From Nitrospina sp. (lineage in GTDB: Bacteria; Nitrospinota; Nitrospinia; Nitrospinales; VA-1): a DNA stretch of 12,680 nucleotides. Positions 1 to 7,343 of the stretch are shown here, in pieces; position 1 is the first letter of the stretch, and each line of letters starts with the position of its first letter. The notes under the pieces were generated by a model, which worked only from the letters and a program-made list of their open reading frames with translations, was not told where the DNA came from and did not search any database. The position numbers were made by a program, and so were the translations under genes. Where the stretch lies: the NCBI GenBank assembly GCA_018647025.1, contig JABGTQ010000252.1:1-12680 (forward strand), in the 5' to 3' direction.

Positions 1-753
1 ATAAATGCTTGTAAGTATGACCACAATTAGGGTCATGAATTTAAAGTGTGCTTTAAAGTAACTATAAAAATACTTAAAACGACTGGGTATTAAATTTTTA
101 GTCCTGAAATAATATCCAGATAATATTCTTACAAGAACCTTTCTGCAACCTAATAGGCCTGTAAGGAAAATTGCTGTTAAATAGAGAAAACCTAATTTCG
201 AAGACCAGTAAGTTAGACCTGACAAAATTATAAAAATAGAAAGTGGGAAAAACAAACTAAGTAAGTCTTGATCTTCATCTTCAACGATAGTTTTATTAAC
301 ATACCAACAAAATAAACTACCACTTAAAAGACCCAAAAGTATGCTTAAAAAATCACCGCTTAACCCAATAATACGTGAAGCGCCTTCATGAGGAAACAGG
401 AGAAATGTCCCGATAAAAACAGTTGTGCCAAAAAAATTAATTTCACGAAGTAGAAATGCGGAAAATAGTGTGACTATTCCCGCAATAACTAAAGCATAAT
501 AAAACTCCACCAAAAGGTAAGAGACCCCTAAGATTTTAAAAGAGGTTAGAATAAAAAGGACTGGCAACGTCCCCATATAATCTTGGCCATAAAAGAAGAA
601 TGGAAATGGTTTCCCCTCTATTAAATGTAATGCTGTTAAAGGAAATATAGCTCCGTCAGAATTGGGGCCATGAATTCCTGCATGCCTAAGAATTAAAACT
701 ACTGAGCATATAATAAATAGTATTGCTAGGTGGAATAAGTTTCTGAGCTTCAA
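1..753 (-). CDS. Partial GT-C-like polytopic membrane glycosyltransferase (N-terminal part)
   Basis: The minus strand is open without a stop from a TTG at 753 down to base 1, giving 251 codons; the C-terminus lies beyond the left edge. TTG is chosen because AGAGG at 763-767 sits 9 nt upstream and no ATG or GTG exists between it and the in-frame stop at 778-780. The protein starts with a hydrophobic helix (about residues 5-24). A first external loop follows with NSDGA (Asp33) and then GKPFPFFFYGQDYMGTLP (residues 47-64), then at least five more hydrophobic segments (about 80-107, 111-150, 166-182, 187-205, 237-251). A loop Asp just after TM1 followed by a 'G.pfPvffYGq.YmG' stretch is typical of GT-C (dolichyl-phosphate-mannose transferase-like) bacterial membrane proteins that use polyprenyl-phosphate sugars. 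Donor and acceptor are unknown. Family assignment is by motif memory only. Confidence 0.8.
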   Translation of the reverse strand, partial: MKLRNLFHLAILFIICSVVLILRHAGIHGPNSDGAIFPLTALHLIEGKPFPFFFYGQDYMGTLPVLFILTSFKILGVSYLLVEFYYALVIAGIVTLFSAFLLREINFFGTTVFIGTFLLFPHEGASRIIGLSGDFLSILLGLLSGSLFCWYVNKTIVEDEDQDLLSLFFPLSIFIILSGLTYWSSKLGFLYLTAIFLTGLLGCRKVLVRILSGYYFRTKNLIPSRFKYFYSYFKAHFKFMTLIVVILTSIY

Positions 754-794
754 AATCTTAAACCTCTTAATCAGTAGCTATTTGTAAGTTGTTC

Positions 795-800
795 ATTATA
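795..800 (-). promoter_or_regulatory. Candidate -10 element for the left membrane gene
   Basis: Reading leftwards there is a perfect TATAAT hexamer about 40 nt before the TTG start at 753. It would place the transcript start near 788 and leave a short leader containing the AGAGG ribosome-binding site. No good -35 box is seen at 16-18 nt spacing; TTGCTT is present but only 14 nt away. In AT-rich DNA a TATAAT match is weak evidence alone, so this is tentative. Confidence 0.35.
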
Positions 801-1251
801 TTTTTTGAATCGTGAAGCAATGATGGTTTAGTAATAAAAAAAGAACTGATTGCCTCTCACCACGTCTCAATGATAAACATCGGACTTTATTCATACCCAA
901 GTCCCTCTATACTGATAGGCATTCAGATCTTCCTTAGTCTTTCCCTTATTATTTTTGACATTTACTGTTCTCCTCTTTTACTTAAATCGAAACAAGCCGC
1001 CCATAAAAATAAAAAATATTTTCACTGGAACTTGCAAAAAAATACTGGTATTAAGTCACGAAAAAGTATTGAGGATTTCTTTAATTTTTTTACTTTACCT
1101 TGATTTCTGGAAAATTTTAAGGCTTTTTTAAGGTGCCATTTAGTTTTAATTAGATCCTTAAGTCAAGTTCCAAGGTTGAAATGAGCGCTGGTGAAATTAG
1201 GAGAATTTTAATTGCTTGGTTGAGTCCTTTTAATGCTTCGTCGAATAGTCT

Positions 1252-1434
1252 CTATTGAATAAAAATTATAGCCCGGTTATTATGTGATACTGATTTTACT
1301 TTTGATTCCCTCCCGACCTGGCCGTATTCCCGAAGAGCTCGCTCATGTTTCCCCATTTCGTTATAAATTTTAGCTAAAATAAAATAACCGCGCCCAGCTT
1401 CTGATGATTGTTTTCCTGAATGATTTTTTACTGA
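1252..1434 (-). pseudogene. Remnant of a TPR-repeat protein
   Basis: A 60-codon minus-strand open frame ends at TAG 1252-1254 and is closed upstream by TAG at 1435-1437, with no plausible start. It contains LAKIYNEMGKHERALREYGQV. Counting the A of LAK as position 8, it carries A8, Y11, G15, A20, Y24 and V27, the consensus spacing of a tetratricopeptide repeat. Chance noise in AT-rich spacer rarely gives this. The rest of a TPR array is missing, so I read it as the surviving tail of a decayed gene. What the original protein did cannot be told; TPR proteins are often scaffolds near envelope and glycan loci. Confidence 0.55.
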
Positions 1435-1508
1435 CTATGATAATTAGTTGACTATGACTATAAATAGTTTTACAGGATATTTGGGAGAGTATACGGGGCA
1501 CAACTTAG

Positions 1509-1558
1509 CTATTTAACAACCGTGCCGGACAAATTATCACCCATATTAATGGTTAATT
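1509..1558. repeat. Dispersed 50 bp repeat, copy 1
   Basis: This 50 bp block matches 7344-7393 in direct orientation with about 6 mismatches by eye and no gap. The core starts ctatttaacaaccgt and ends near attaatggttaatt. The ends form an imperfect inverted repeat (TTAACAA versus TGGTTAA, one mismatch), as in small mobile elements or operator-like sites. A shared TATACGG lies a little upstream in both copies, at different distances. It sits about 215 bp before the GT2 gene and just behind the TPR remnant. Confidence 0.7.
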
Positions 1559-1773
1559 TAAATTATTTTGGTTCTCTATTTTTATGAGTTTCTGCTTGTC
1601 TTTTTTGAGTTTTAATTCAAAAATGCCGAAGAAAAAGAATTACCTACTTTTAAAGCAGTCTCATAGTCTCAGCAATAGAATCTAAAAACTCTTTTCTAAT
1701 TTGTGTATTTTTTTATTATAAGGGTTTATCATTATTTAAAAACTTTAATTGCAACCTAATTCTTTGTTTCCAA

Positions 1774-2964
1774 ATGTTTACAACCACCTCAGTTTATTTT
1801 TTACTCTTGCTTTTAATCCTCTGGTGCTACTGTGGGTATTTGATATTTTTACTAATTTTGGCCAAGCTCCAACCTAATATAAAAACACAACAAGCCTCGC
1901 TAAACTATTTTCCAAAGATAAATATTTTTGTCCCATGTTTTAACGAACAAAACCTCATCCAGCAAAAGATAGACAATCTTAATACTTTAAAATATAAAAA
2001 CTCTAGACTGGATGTCTATTTCTTACATGGGGAATCAACAGATAAAACTGGAGATATCATAGGGGACGCCATCAGCCAAACCCATAATTTTCATCTGATC
2101 GAAACTCGGTGTATCGGGAAAATTAATCAACTAAACTATGGTCTTCTGCACTGTAAAGGTAAGTCAAACATTATCCTCTGCACCGATGTAGACGCTATTT
2201 TATCGGAAGATGTGTTGACTTTATTCTGCCTAGCTTTTCAAGCTGATGAAAAGGTTTGCTTAGTTGGAGCTAATATCTCACCGCTTGCTACGATAAAAAT
2301 GGAAGATTATTTTTGGCGTGATCAGAATATTATCCGCTCCTTAGAAAGTAAGGTATATACTTCGTCTATAGTTGTTGCACCTTGTTATGCATTTAAATCC
2401 TCACTTCTGGAACAATTTCCAAAAGACTGTGTAGCGGACGATATTTATATATCTTTCAAAGCAAATACAGAAAACTACCTAACTAAGTATATTACCGAAG
2501 CACAAGGAAAAGAAACACGTACTCCTAAAAACTTGGGAGAATTTTTTGTTCATAAATTCCGAAAAGGGAATGCCTACTTAATTGAACTGTTTAGGTTTTT
2601 TTATCGCTTACCGCATATGACAGGCTGGTGGAAAATAATTTTTCTTACAAAATTTTTTCAATTAGCCATAATGCCTTGGGCTGTACCATTTTTTCTATTA
2701 TCTACTATATCTCTAACTTTAAGCGGTTGGGGCTTGCTTCAGATAAGTATTTTTGGTTTATTAGCTTTATTAATAGGATTTTCGGCAACTTTCCTTTTAT
2801 TAAAAAGGGAAAGGGGGAAATATTACGCATCCGACGAGTCGTTTCAATTTCCCAACCTCAACCTTTTTATCCTTAGTAATCTTATATTAATCGCAGTAGG
2901 CATAAGTTATCCTTTTTATAAACAAAATAGCTCCTATAATAAAATAGGAAACGAAAATACTTAG
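1774..2964 (+). CDS. Membrane-anchored GT2 family glycosyltransferase
   Basis: This 396-residue protein has an N-terminal membrane helix (about 7-30), a cytoplasmic GT-A catalytic domain (about 48-245) and C-terminal membrane segments (about 288-312, 318-343, 363-382). This is the layout of processive-type or polyprenyl-linked GT2 enzymes such as hyaluronan, cellulose or N-acetylglucosamine synthases. Visible motifs are FVPCFNEQ (52-59, nucleotide binding), HGESTDKT (85-92, in place of the usual D.STD), TDVDA (137-141, DXD-like metal/nucleotide site) and VADD (220-223, likely catalytic base). The usual QxxRW motif is not clear; HKFRKGNAY (260-268) occupies the corresponding region, so processivity is doubtful. 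The start lacks a good ribosome-binding site, but no better one fits. The SDR gene follows after 59 bp on the same strand, suggesting co-transcription. The sugar used cannot be predicted. Confidence 0.88.
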   Translation: MFTTTSVYFLLLLLILWCYCGYLIFLLILAKLQPNIKTQQASLNYFPKINIFVPCFNEQNLIQQKIDNLNTLKYKNSRLDVYFLHGESTDKTGDIIGDAISQTHNFHLIETRCIGKINQLNYGLLHCKGKSNIILCTDVDAILSEDVLTLFCLAFQADEKVCLVGANISPLATIKMEDYFWRDQNIIRSLESKVYTSSIVVAPCYAFKSSLLEQFPKDCVADDIYISFKANTENYLTKYITEAQGKETRTPKNLGEFFVHKFRKGNAYLIELFRFFYRLPHMTGWWKIIFLTKFFQLAIMPWAVPFFLLSTISLTLSGWGLLQISIFGLLALLIGFSATFLLLKRERGKYYASDESFQFPNLNLFILSNLILIAVGISYPFYKQNSSYNKIGNENT

Positions 2965-3023
2965 TACTCTCCTGTTTTTCCCTCGTTTTTTTAATTTATT
3001 CTAAGGTACTCCTTACATAATTA

Positions 3024-3977
3024 ATGAAAGAAAATTCTCAAAATATACTTCTTACAGGAGCTTCTGGTTTTTTGGGTGGTCACATTAAGCACCACCTTTA
3101 TAAACAGTCTAATCTGTGGCAGGTGTTTGTAATTAGTTCTCGGAAAGATTTTAAAAATTTTGAAGAAAAGTTTTCAAATCATAAAATTAACATCGTTATT
3201 CATTGTGGTTTTTCCATTAACTTCGAGGCATCCAGCAGTCAAAGTCAACCTGAAAACATCGAAAATACAAGACGAGTTCTTAAGTTTGCCGAAGAACAGG
3301 GATCAGCTTATGCTATTTTTCTAAGTGCGGCAGGAACTCTCGGTGTCTCTGAAAATGATCGAGTTCGTAACGAAGATCATTTTGGCAAAACTGATCCAGG
3401 ATTTGTTGACTATCTAAATACTCAATATATTCAAGATAAAATTGCTTGCCAAAAAATCATCGATGACTGTTCTGTACCAGCGACAACACTTTACCTGACA
3501 ACTGTCTATGGGCGATCAATGGATGCCAATGTAGTTAATGGACTCAAAGGAGTTTGTGGAAGTAATCCAATTGTCCTTTATCCTCCCGGTGGATCTAGTT
3601 TCCTTGATTTGCGTGATTTTTTAATTTCCCTAGACTTAGTTTTATCAAAAAGGCCAACTGAAGCGATGGTATTGTCCAGTGGTAATGTTCTTTTTTCTGG
3701 ATTATACCAAGCTGTTTTAGATTTTTATAAAATACGGAGAAGGAAATTAATGATTCCTATTCCACTACAAGCTAAAGTGATTTTTGATCTGGGGTGCATT
3801 AGAAAGTTCCCGTCCTTAAAAAATATAGCGGTGTTAAAAACCAGTTTTGGATACAAATATTATTCTGCGCAAAGAGCCCAAAGACTGCTAGGTTGGTCGC
3901 CTAAACACACCATCCGCGATTCACTGAAAGAAGTTCTTAATCCTTCAACATCTCTACCATTAAATAAGGAAGTGTAA
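3024..3977 (+). CDS. NAD(P)-dependent epimerase/dehydratase (extended SDR)
   Basis: The 317-residue protein is a Rossmann-fold enzyme of the extended short-chain dehydrogenase family, whose members usually epimerise, dehydrate or reduce nucleotide-activated sugars. The N-terminal dinucleotide motif is TGASGFLGGH (11-20). FLSAAGTLG (99-107) supplies the active-site Ser/Thr region. YIQDK (135-139) is the YxxxK catalytic pair; in most relatives this reads YxxSK. YGRSMD (near 163-168) and the C-terminal AQRLLGWSPK are also typical of the family. The NAD-side loop after strand 2 (VISSRKD) does not settle NAD versus NADP. It lies 59 bp after the GT2 gene on the same strand and probably supplies or modifies that enzyme's sugar or lipid-linked product (inference). 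No strong Shine-Dalgarno is seen at the ATG. Its stop is 10 bp from the convergent methyltransferase stop. Confidence 0.88.
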   Translation: MKENSQNILLTGASGFLGGHIKHHLYKQSNLWQVFVISSRKDFKNFEEKFSNHKINIVIHCGFSINFEASSSQSQPENIENTRRVLKFAEEQGSAYAIFLSAAGTLGVSENDRVRNEDHFGKTDPGFVDYLNTQYIQDKIACQKIIDDCSVPATTLYLTTVYGRSMDANVVNGLKGVCGSNPIVLYPPGGSSFLDLRDFLISLDLVLSKRPTEAMVLSSGNVLFSGLYQAVLDFYKIRRRKLMIPIPLQAKVIFDLGCIRKFPSLKNIAVLKTSFGYKYYSAQRAQRLLGWSPKHTIRDSLKEVLNPSTSLPLNKEV

Positions 3978-3986
3978 AATATTTTA
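3975..3986. other. AT-only palindrome between convergent stops
   Basis: TAAAATATTTTA is a perfect 12 bp palindrome that contains the SDR stop codon and ends just before the methyltransferase stop. It has no G+C stem and no loop, so it is unlikely to be a strong intrinsic terminator. No other terminator-like structure is seen between these convergent genes, and some antisense read-through is possible. Confidence 0.3.
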
Positions 3987-3987
3987 A

Positions 3988-4833
3988 TCAGAGTTTTACC
4001 GCTATCAGACGTACTATAGGAGCTAGACCTCTTCTTTTAAGCATCCCAGAAAGACCAAGGCTGCTTAAAAAACTGGTTGGCGACCCCATACCCTCCCAAT
4101 GATAAGTAACTTCTTTAACCTGAAATCCTACATCAGATAATTGCAAAGCTAACTTTGGGCCAGATAAACCTTTTTCACCGTGGAACTCAGATAAAAAATA
4201 ATCCTGCTCATTAGACTCAGGGCAATTTTTTAAGTAGTCTTTGCCATGGTCGAAAAATTTCCTATAGAGCCAGAGCATTGGTCTAAAGTTATTCACAAAT
4301 TGACTTTCAATATCATGGTCAGTATAAAGAATTCCCCCCGGACGCAAAACCCTAAAGCTCTCTTGAAAAAAATTTTTAGGAGATTTAAGATGATGCAGTG
4401 TAGCAAAACCTGCTACAACATCGAATGATGATTCTTTGGCCGGAATATAACGAGTGTCAGAGCATACTTTCAATGTTCCAGGAAGATTAATTCTTTTAAG
4501 CATATTCTGGGATATATCCAACACTGTCATGCGGGGAAAAAAATTTAGGGCTCGTTGGGCAAGGAACCCAGAACCGCTAGCAGCATCCAAAAACGAAAGC
4601 TCCTCTGGCGCTTCATTGGTAGAAGCTAAGATTTCTAAAATTTTTTTTAAAACCCTATCCACCCAGGTGTGATCAATGTGACCGCTCCTCCTTTGGTCTA
4701 CCTCATCGTATACTTCAGCAATTTGGTCATAGAATCTCTGGTTTGCTTTGGCGACCTTATCCTGATAAATAGAAGAACTAGTATCAACCTGGGAGTCCAT
4801 AAATAAAGAGGTTATTTTGTCCACCGGCGCCAT
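3988..4833 (-). CDS. Class I SAM-dependent methyltransferase
   Basis: This 281-residue protein has the UbiE/COQ5-like (Methyltransf_11) core. Motif I is FLDAASGSGFLA, followed by VLDIS (acidic end of strand 2, ribose contact), then FDVVAGFATLHHL (motif II region) and VLRPGGILY (motif III). The C-terminal third, with a possible amphipathic helix around WLYRKFF, is variable and gives no substrate. It transfers a methyl from S-adenosylmethionine to an O, N or C acceptor. The ATG at 4833 overlaps the end of the radical SAM gene by 22 bp, which fits translational coupling. A second in-frame ATG at 4800 would remove 11 residues and the overlap; neither has a clear Shine-Dalgarno, so the true start is uncertain. 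It is the last gene of the three-gene minus-strand cassette. Confidence 0.88.
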   Translation of the reverse strand: MAPVDKITSLFMDSQVDTSSSIYQDKVAKANQRFYDQIAEVYDEVDQRRSGHIDHTWVDRVLKKILEILASTNEAPEELSFLDAASGSGFLAQRALNFFPRMTVLDISQNMLKRINLPGTLKVCSDTRYIPAKESSFDVVAGFATLHHLKSPKNFFQESFRVLRPGGILYTDHDIESQFVNNFRPMLWLYRKFFDHGKDYLKNCPESNEQDYFLSEFHGEKGLSGPKLALQLSDVGFQVKEVTYHWEGMGSPTSFLSSLGLSGMLKRRGLAPIVRLIAVKL

Positions 4834-6242
4834 GTAACAGCCGGAATAGCTTGGATATACTCGTCAAAACGATTAAAGAAATAGTCTTTAGGATTCGAAA
4901 TTATTTTTTTTAAGTAATTTGATGAAATATAAAACTGTCGGTAAGCAGATTTTGCTGTCTGGCGTATTTCATCAGCTGAAGCTCCGCCGATCTTTTCGTA
5001 GCTCGGCTCACCACTCTCAGACCAAAAATCTCCCTTATCTAACTGGTCGTAGAAGGTGGTTTTCTTAAATGGAATCATGATTTGAAATTGAGCCGTGTGG
5101 GGATTCATTTTCTTAGCCAAATTTATTGTCCGCTGCATACTTTCGTTCGTTTCTGCCAAGTGACCCAAAGCAAAGTCACCGTGAATTTGAAGTCCTGCTT
5201 CATGAACATTCCTTGCAAACTCCATAGACTGCTCTACTGTGTTTCCCTTGTCTATTTTAGCTAATACTTCCGGATCTCCTGACTCAAACCCAACATGTAA
5301 ATTTAGACAACCCGATCTTCGCATCAATTTTAGCGTTTCTAAACTCAAATTCGTATTTGGTTTCGCATAGCACGACCAACGAATTTTATATCCCCGTTCT
5401 AAAATTGCATTAGAAATCTCTAGAGCACGGGGATTGGTTAATAAATCATCTTGAATCATTATTGATTTCACTTCAGGCATGAATCGTACCGCATAGTCAA
5501 ACTCTTCCATGAAACGATCAATGGAACGTAAATTATAAATTCCTTTTGGTACGTCCTCAACTACGAAAGTCTGTACCCAAAGACAAAAGTTACACTTGCC
5601 CCATGCACACCCTCTTCCAGACATGACATCAATGAAAGGATAAAGCTCCGATGGTGTTTTATATTTAGATATATCAAGTTGGCGGTGAAAATATTCAGTA
5701 GTAAGAGGAAACTGATCTAACTGTTCGGCTTTCAAAAGCGATCGACATTCCCCATATGTAACCTCCCCAGATTTTAATTCCTTAAAATAGACATTTGGAG
5801 TTTTTAGAGGGTTGGCACCGGAAGATAACTCTTCAAGTGGAAGTTCGAATTCTTTTTTGATTGCTAGTTCCACTTTTTTCGATTTTTTTAATACCGCTAT
5901 CGGATCGATCGATGTGTAAGGCCCTACAAATACTGCTTGATAGCCCCGCTCAACAATTTTATCTGCAAATTCTATATCGTTGTCTTCACTCAACCTACCC
6001 GTATATATCGCTACAAGATCTGGTTTAAATTTTTTTATCTTTTCCAATGTTTCTTGGTGAGAGAGACCCTGAACCTGAGCATCTAGTAATAATGTTTTAT
6101 GTCCTTTCATTTCAAGATAACAACCCGCTTCACCCAGCCAAATTGGATACCAGCTAGAATGAGAAAGTGATACAAAATCACATCTCGCATTACGCATATA
6201 GTCCTGCACATAAGGTGGGCTTAATAAAACAACTTTTGCCAT
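4812..6242 (-). CDS. B12-binding-type radical SAM enzyme
   Basis: The 476-residue protein has an N-terminal Rossmann-like region (about 1-125: VVLLSPP, WLGEAGCYLEMKGH, KPDLVAIYTG) resembling the cobalamin-binding domain of class B radical SAM methyltransferases. A radical SAM barrel follows from about 205 with GRGCAWGKCNFC (C212, C217, C220) for the 4Fe-4S cluster. The cluster motif is CX4CX2C, one residue longer than the textbook CX3CX2C. Further barrel signatures are IMIQDDLLTN (261-270), RWSCYAKPN (288-296) and LHVGFESGD (315-323), the last a usual GxE/SAM-binding region. Relatives include BchE-, HpnJ- and Fom3-like enzymes that methylate or rearrange unactivated carbons, but others are not methyltransferases. 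The DxHxxG cobalamin motif is absent, as is common here. AGGG about 6 nt before the ATG supports the start. The gene follows the desaturase by 61 bp and overlaps the methyltransferase. Confidence 0.88.
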   Translation of the reverse strand: MAKVVLLSPPYVQDYMRNARCDFVSLSHSSWYPIWLGEAGCYLEMKGHKTLLLDAQVQGLSHQETLEKIKKFKPDLVAIYTGRLSEDNDIEFADKIVERGYQAVFVGPYTSIDPIAVLKKSKKVELAIKKEFELPLEELSSGANPLKTPNVYFKELKSGEVTYGECRSLLKAEQLDQFPLTTEYFHRQLDISKYKTPSELYPFIDVMSGRGCAWGKCNFCLWVQTFVVEDVPKGIYNLRSIDRFMEEFDYAVRFMPEVKSIMIQDDLLTNPRALEISNAILERGYKIRWSCYAKPNTNLSLETLKLMRRSGCLNLHVGFESGDPEVLAKIDKGNTVEQSMEFARNVHEAGLQIHGDFALGHLAETNESMQRTINLAKKMNPHTAQFQIMIPFKKTTFYDQLDKGDFWSESGEPSYEKIGGASADEIRQTAKSAYRQFYISSNYLKKIISNPKDYFFNRFDEYIQAIPAVTWRRWTK

Positions 6243-6303
6243 GGCTTACCCTTCACTAAAATTGAAAGTTTATTCCTAACTAATTTCTTAAGAATAATGG
6301 AGA

Positions 6304-7101
6304 TCACACCATTTCAATGTTTTCCTTTAAAGTTGTATCCGAGTTCAAGGAAATAAAGTTATTATATTGATGCCATGGAATCCAAGGCCAAGCATGGTGG
6401 ATTCCATGCATATTTTGCTCAACACTTAAAATGCGCTGAAACCATCTAGCGTGACGAACTCGTTTGACTTGATATCCACCTTTTACTACGGCATGCGGCA
6501 AGTAACAAATGAAATAGGCATGGATGAAAAATATAAAAAATCGAGGCATAATCCAAGCCCAAAACACTGCTTTAAAAAATCCGAAAAATATAGAACTAAT
6601 AATCAAAACGGCCACAAGAGAGTTTGATACCAGATCGGCTATATGCTGCCCTCTCGTCATAGGCTGAAAACTTTCTGGAATATTCTTAAAATCAAATTTT
6701 CTATTAGAATCAACTAGTACTTTGGGAAAAGATAAAAAAGTAGACTGGATTCTAGGATAAACCGGGTCTTTCACAATATCCCCTGCCCAACGGTGGTGGA
6801 TTAAATGTTCTCGGCGCCTGGCAAAATACCCAGGATAAATAGAAGCAATAGAAGCTATCCAGCCGGCGGTATTATTCAACCATTTAAACTTAGAAAAATT
6901 TTGATGCGAAGGTTCGTGCCAGGCGGTAAAAGAGAGATTCATAAGCAACGTTCCAAACACCACTGCCGCCCAAAAAGGTAGCACTTCATTATTATAAAAC
7001 CAACCTACGGTCGGGAGTCCAACAACCACAAATAAAACTAAAACTCCAGTAATTCCATCAATAATAGGCTTTACGCCATTAAACTCAATAGGTTGCTTCA
7101 T
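6304..7101 (-). CDS. Membrane di-iron fatty acid desaturase / carotenoid hydroxylase-like
   Basis: The 265-residue membrane enzyme has the three histidine boxes of the FA_desaturase superfamily: HEPSH (62-66), HLIHH (99-103) and HGIHH (232-236). Extra histidines occur at LPHAV (203) and PWH (244). Hydrophobic spans lie at about 16-36, 42-58, 80-94, 160-178 and 180-202, placing the boxes on one membrane face around a non-haem di-iron site that uses O2. The C-terminal QNMHGIHHAWPWIPWHQY resembles CrtR-type beta-carotene hydroxylases and short acyl-lipid desaturases, so the substrate may be an isoprenoid or acyl chain. GGGAG at 7111-7115 lies 9 nt before the ATG. It is the first gene of the cassette. 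Its first 55 codons and ribosome-binding site occur again, broken, at 9834-10013. Confidence 0.87.
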   Translation of the reverse strand: MKQPIEFNGVKPIIDGITGVLVLFVVVGLPTVGWFYNNEVLPFWAAVVFGTLLMNLSFTAWHEPSHQNFSKFKWLNNTAGWIASIASIYPGYFARRREHLIHHRWAGDIVKDPVYPRIQSTFLSFPKVLVDSNRKFDFKNIPESFQPMTRGQHIADLVSNSLVAVLIISSIFFGFFKAVFWAWIMPRFFIFFIHAYFICYLPHAVVKGGYQVKRVRHARWFQRILSVEQNMHGIHHAWPWIPWHQYNNFISLNSDTTLKENIEMV

Positions 7102-7132
7102 TAAAACCTACTCCCATAAATCAGATAGCTTT

Positions 7133-7333
7133 TTAGTACGTAAATTGCATCTGCCTAATGTAGTTTTTTAAAATATTAGTTTCAATATTTTTTAAAGATT
7201 TATAATATTCAAATTGATCTTCTCCGATAAAAATTAAACACCAAAGACAGGTTTGCCCGCTAAAACACGAGATGGCTACAAAAACATTTTTAGAAAAAAT
7301 TTGACCCTCTGTTTTGATTTTAATTTTTGGAAA
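7133..7333 (-). pseudogene. Degenerate coding remnant, unrecognised
   Basis: A minus-strand frame is open for 66 codons, ending at TAA 7133-7135 and bounded upstream by TAA at 7334-7336. It has no ATG, GTG or TTG in its first two thirds, so it cannot be an intact gene. The translation is protein-like rather than spacer-like: KNVFVAISCFSG, then LIFIGEDQFEYYKSLKNIE, ending in IRQMQFTY. A hydrophobic strand followed by a charged helical stretch is visible. I do not recognise the family. It could be the tail of a gene once upstream of the desaturase. It abuts copy 2 of the 50 bp repeat, as the TPR remnant lies near copy 1. Confidence 0.4.
7157..7185 (-). promoter_or_regulatory. Candidate sigma-70 promoter of the desaturase cassette
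   Basis: On the minus strand TTGAAA (7180-7185) and TACATT (7157-7162) are separated by exactly 17 nt, giving 5/6 and 4/6 matches to the -35 and -10 consensus. Transcription would start near 7150 and leave a leader of about 50 nt before the desaturase ATG. It lies inside the decayed frame at 7133-7333, so it may have arisen there. Chance matches are common in such AT-rich DNA. Confidence 0.35.
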
Positions 7334-7343
7334 TTATACGGAT

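Larger units (their letters stand above)
754..1773. other. About 1 kb without an intact gene
   Basis: The stretch separates two divergently transcribed genes. It contains the candidate promoter for the left gene (near 795), a TPR-type coding remnant (1252-1434, minus) and a 50 bp dispersed repeat (1509-1558). A 77-codon ATG frame on the plus strand (870-1103) has no ribosome-binding site and biased, low-complexity composition, so it is not called. On the minus strand near 923-961 a good AGGAG precedes an ATG, but the frame closes after 12 codons. Between about 1620 and 1740 the minus strand shows short protein-like pieces in two frames (IRKEFLDSIAE, then YETALKVGNSFSSAFLN), which could be more of the decayed TPR gene. 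No convincing terminator or RNA gene was found. Confidence 0.6.

Noticed and set aside
923..961. Minus-strand ATG with a good AGGAG site (MSKIIRERLRKI)
   Set aside because: The frame closes after 12 codons with no continuation in another frame that is convincing; noted only as possible debris.
870..1103. 77-codon plus-strand ORF in the left spacer
   Set aside because: It has no Shine-Dalgarno before its ATG, biased composition and no recognisable motif, and it lies in a region showing gene decay; most likely chance.
1430..1460. Direct repeat tgactatga twice near the TPR remnant
   Set aside because: Two 9 bp copies in AT-rich spacer, without array spacing or further units, are not a CRISPR or iteron.
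2628..2876. 82-codon ORF overlapping the 3' part of the GT2 gene
   Set aside because: It is an out-of-frame shadow of membrane-segment codons with no ribosome-binding site.
4246..4672. Plus-strand ORFs of 60 and 72 codons inside the methyltransferase gene
   Set aside because: They are antisense to a gene with clear conserved motifs and have no coding features of their own.
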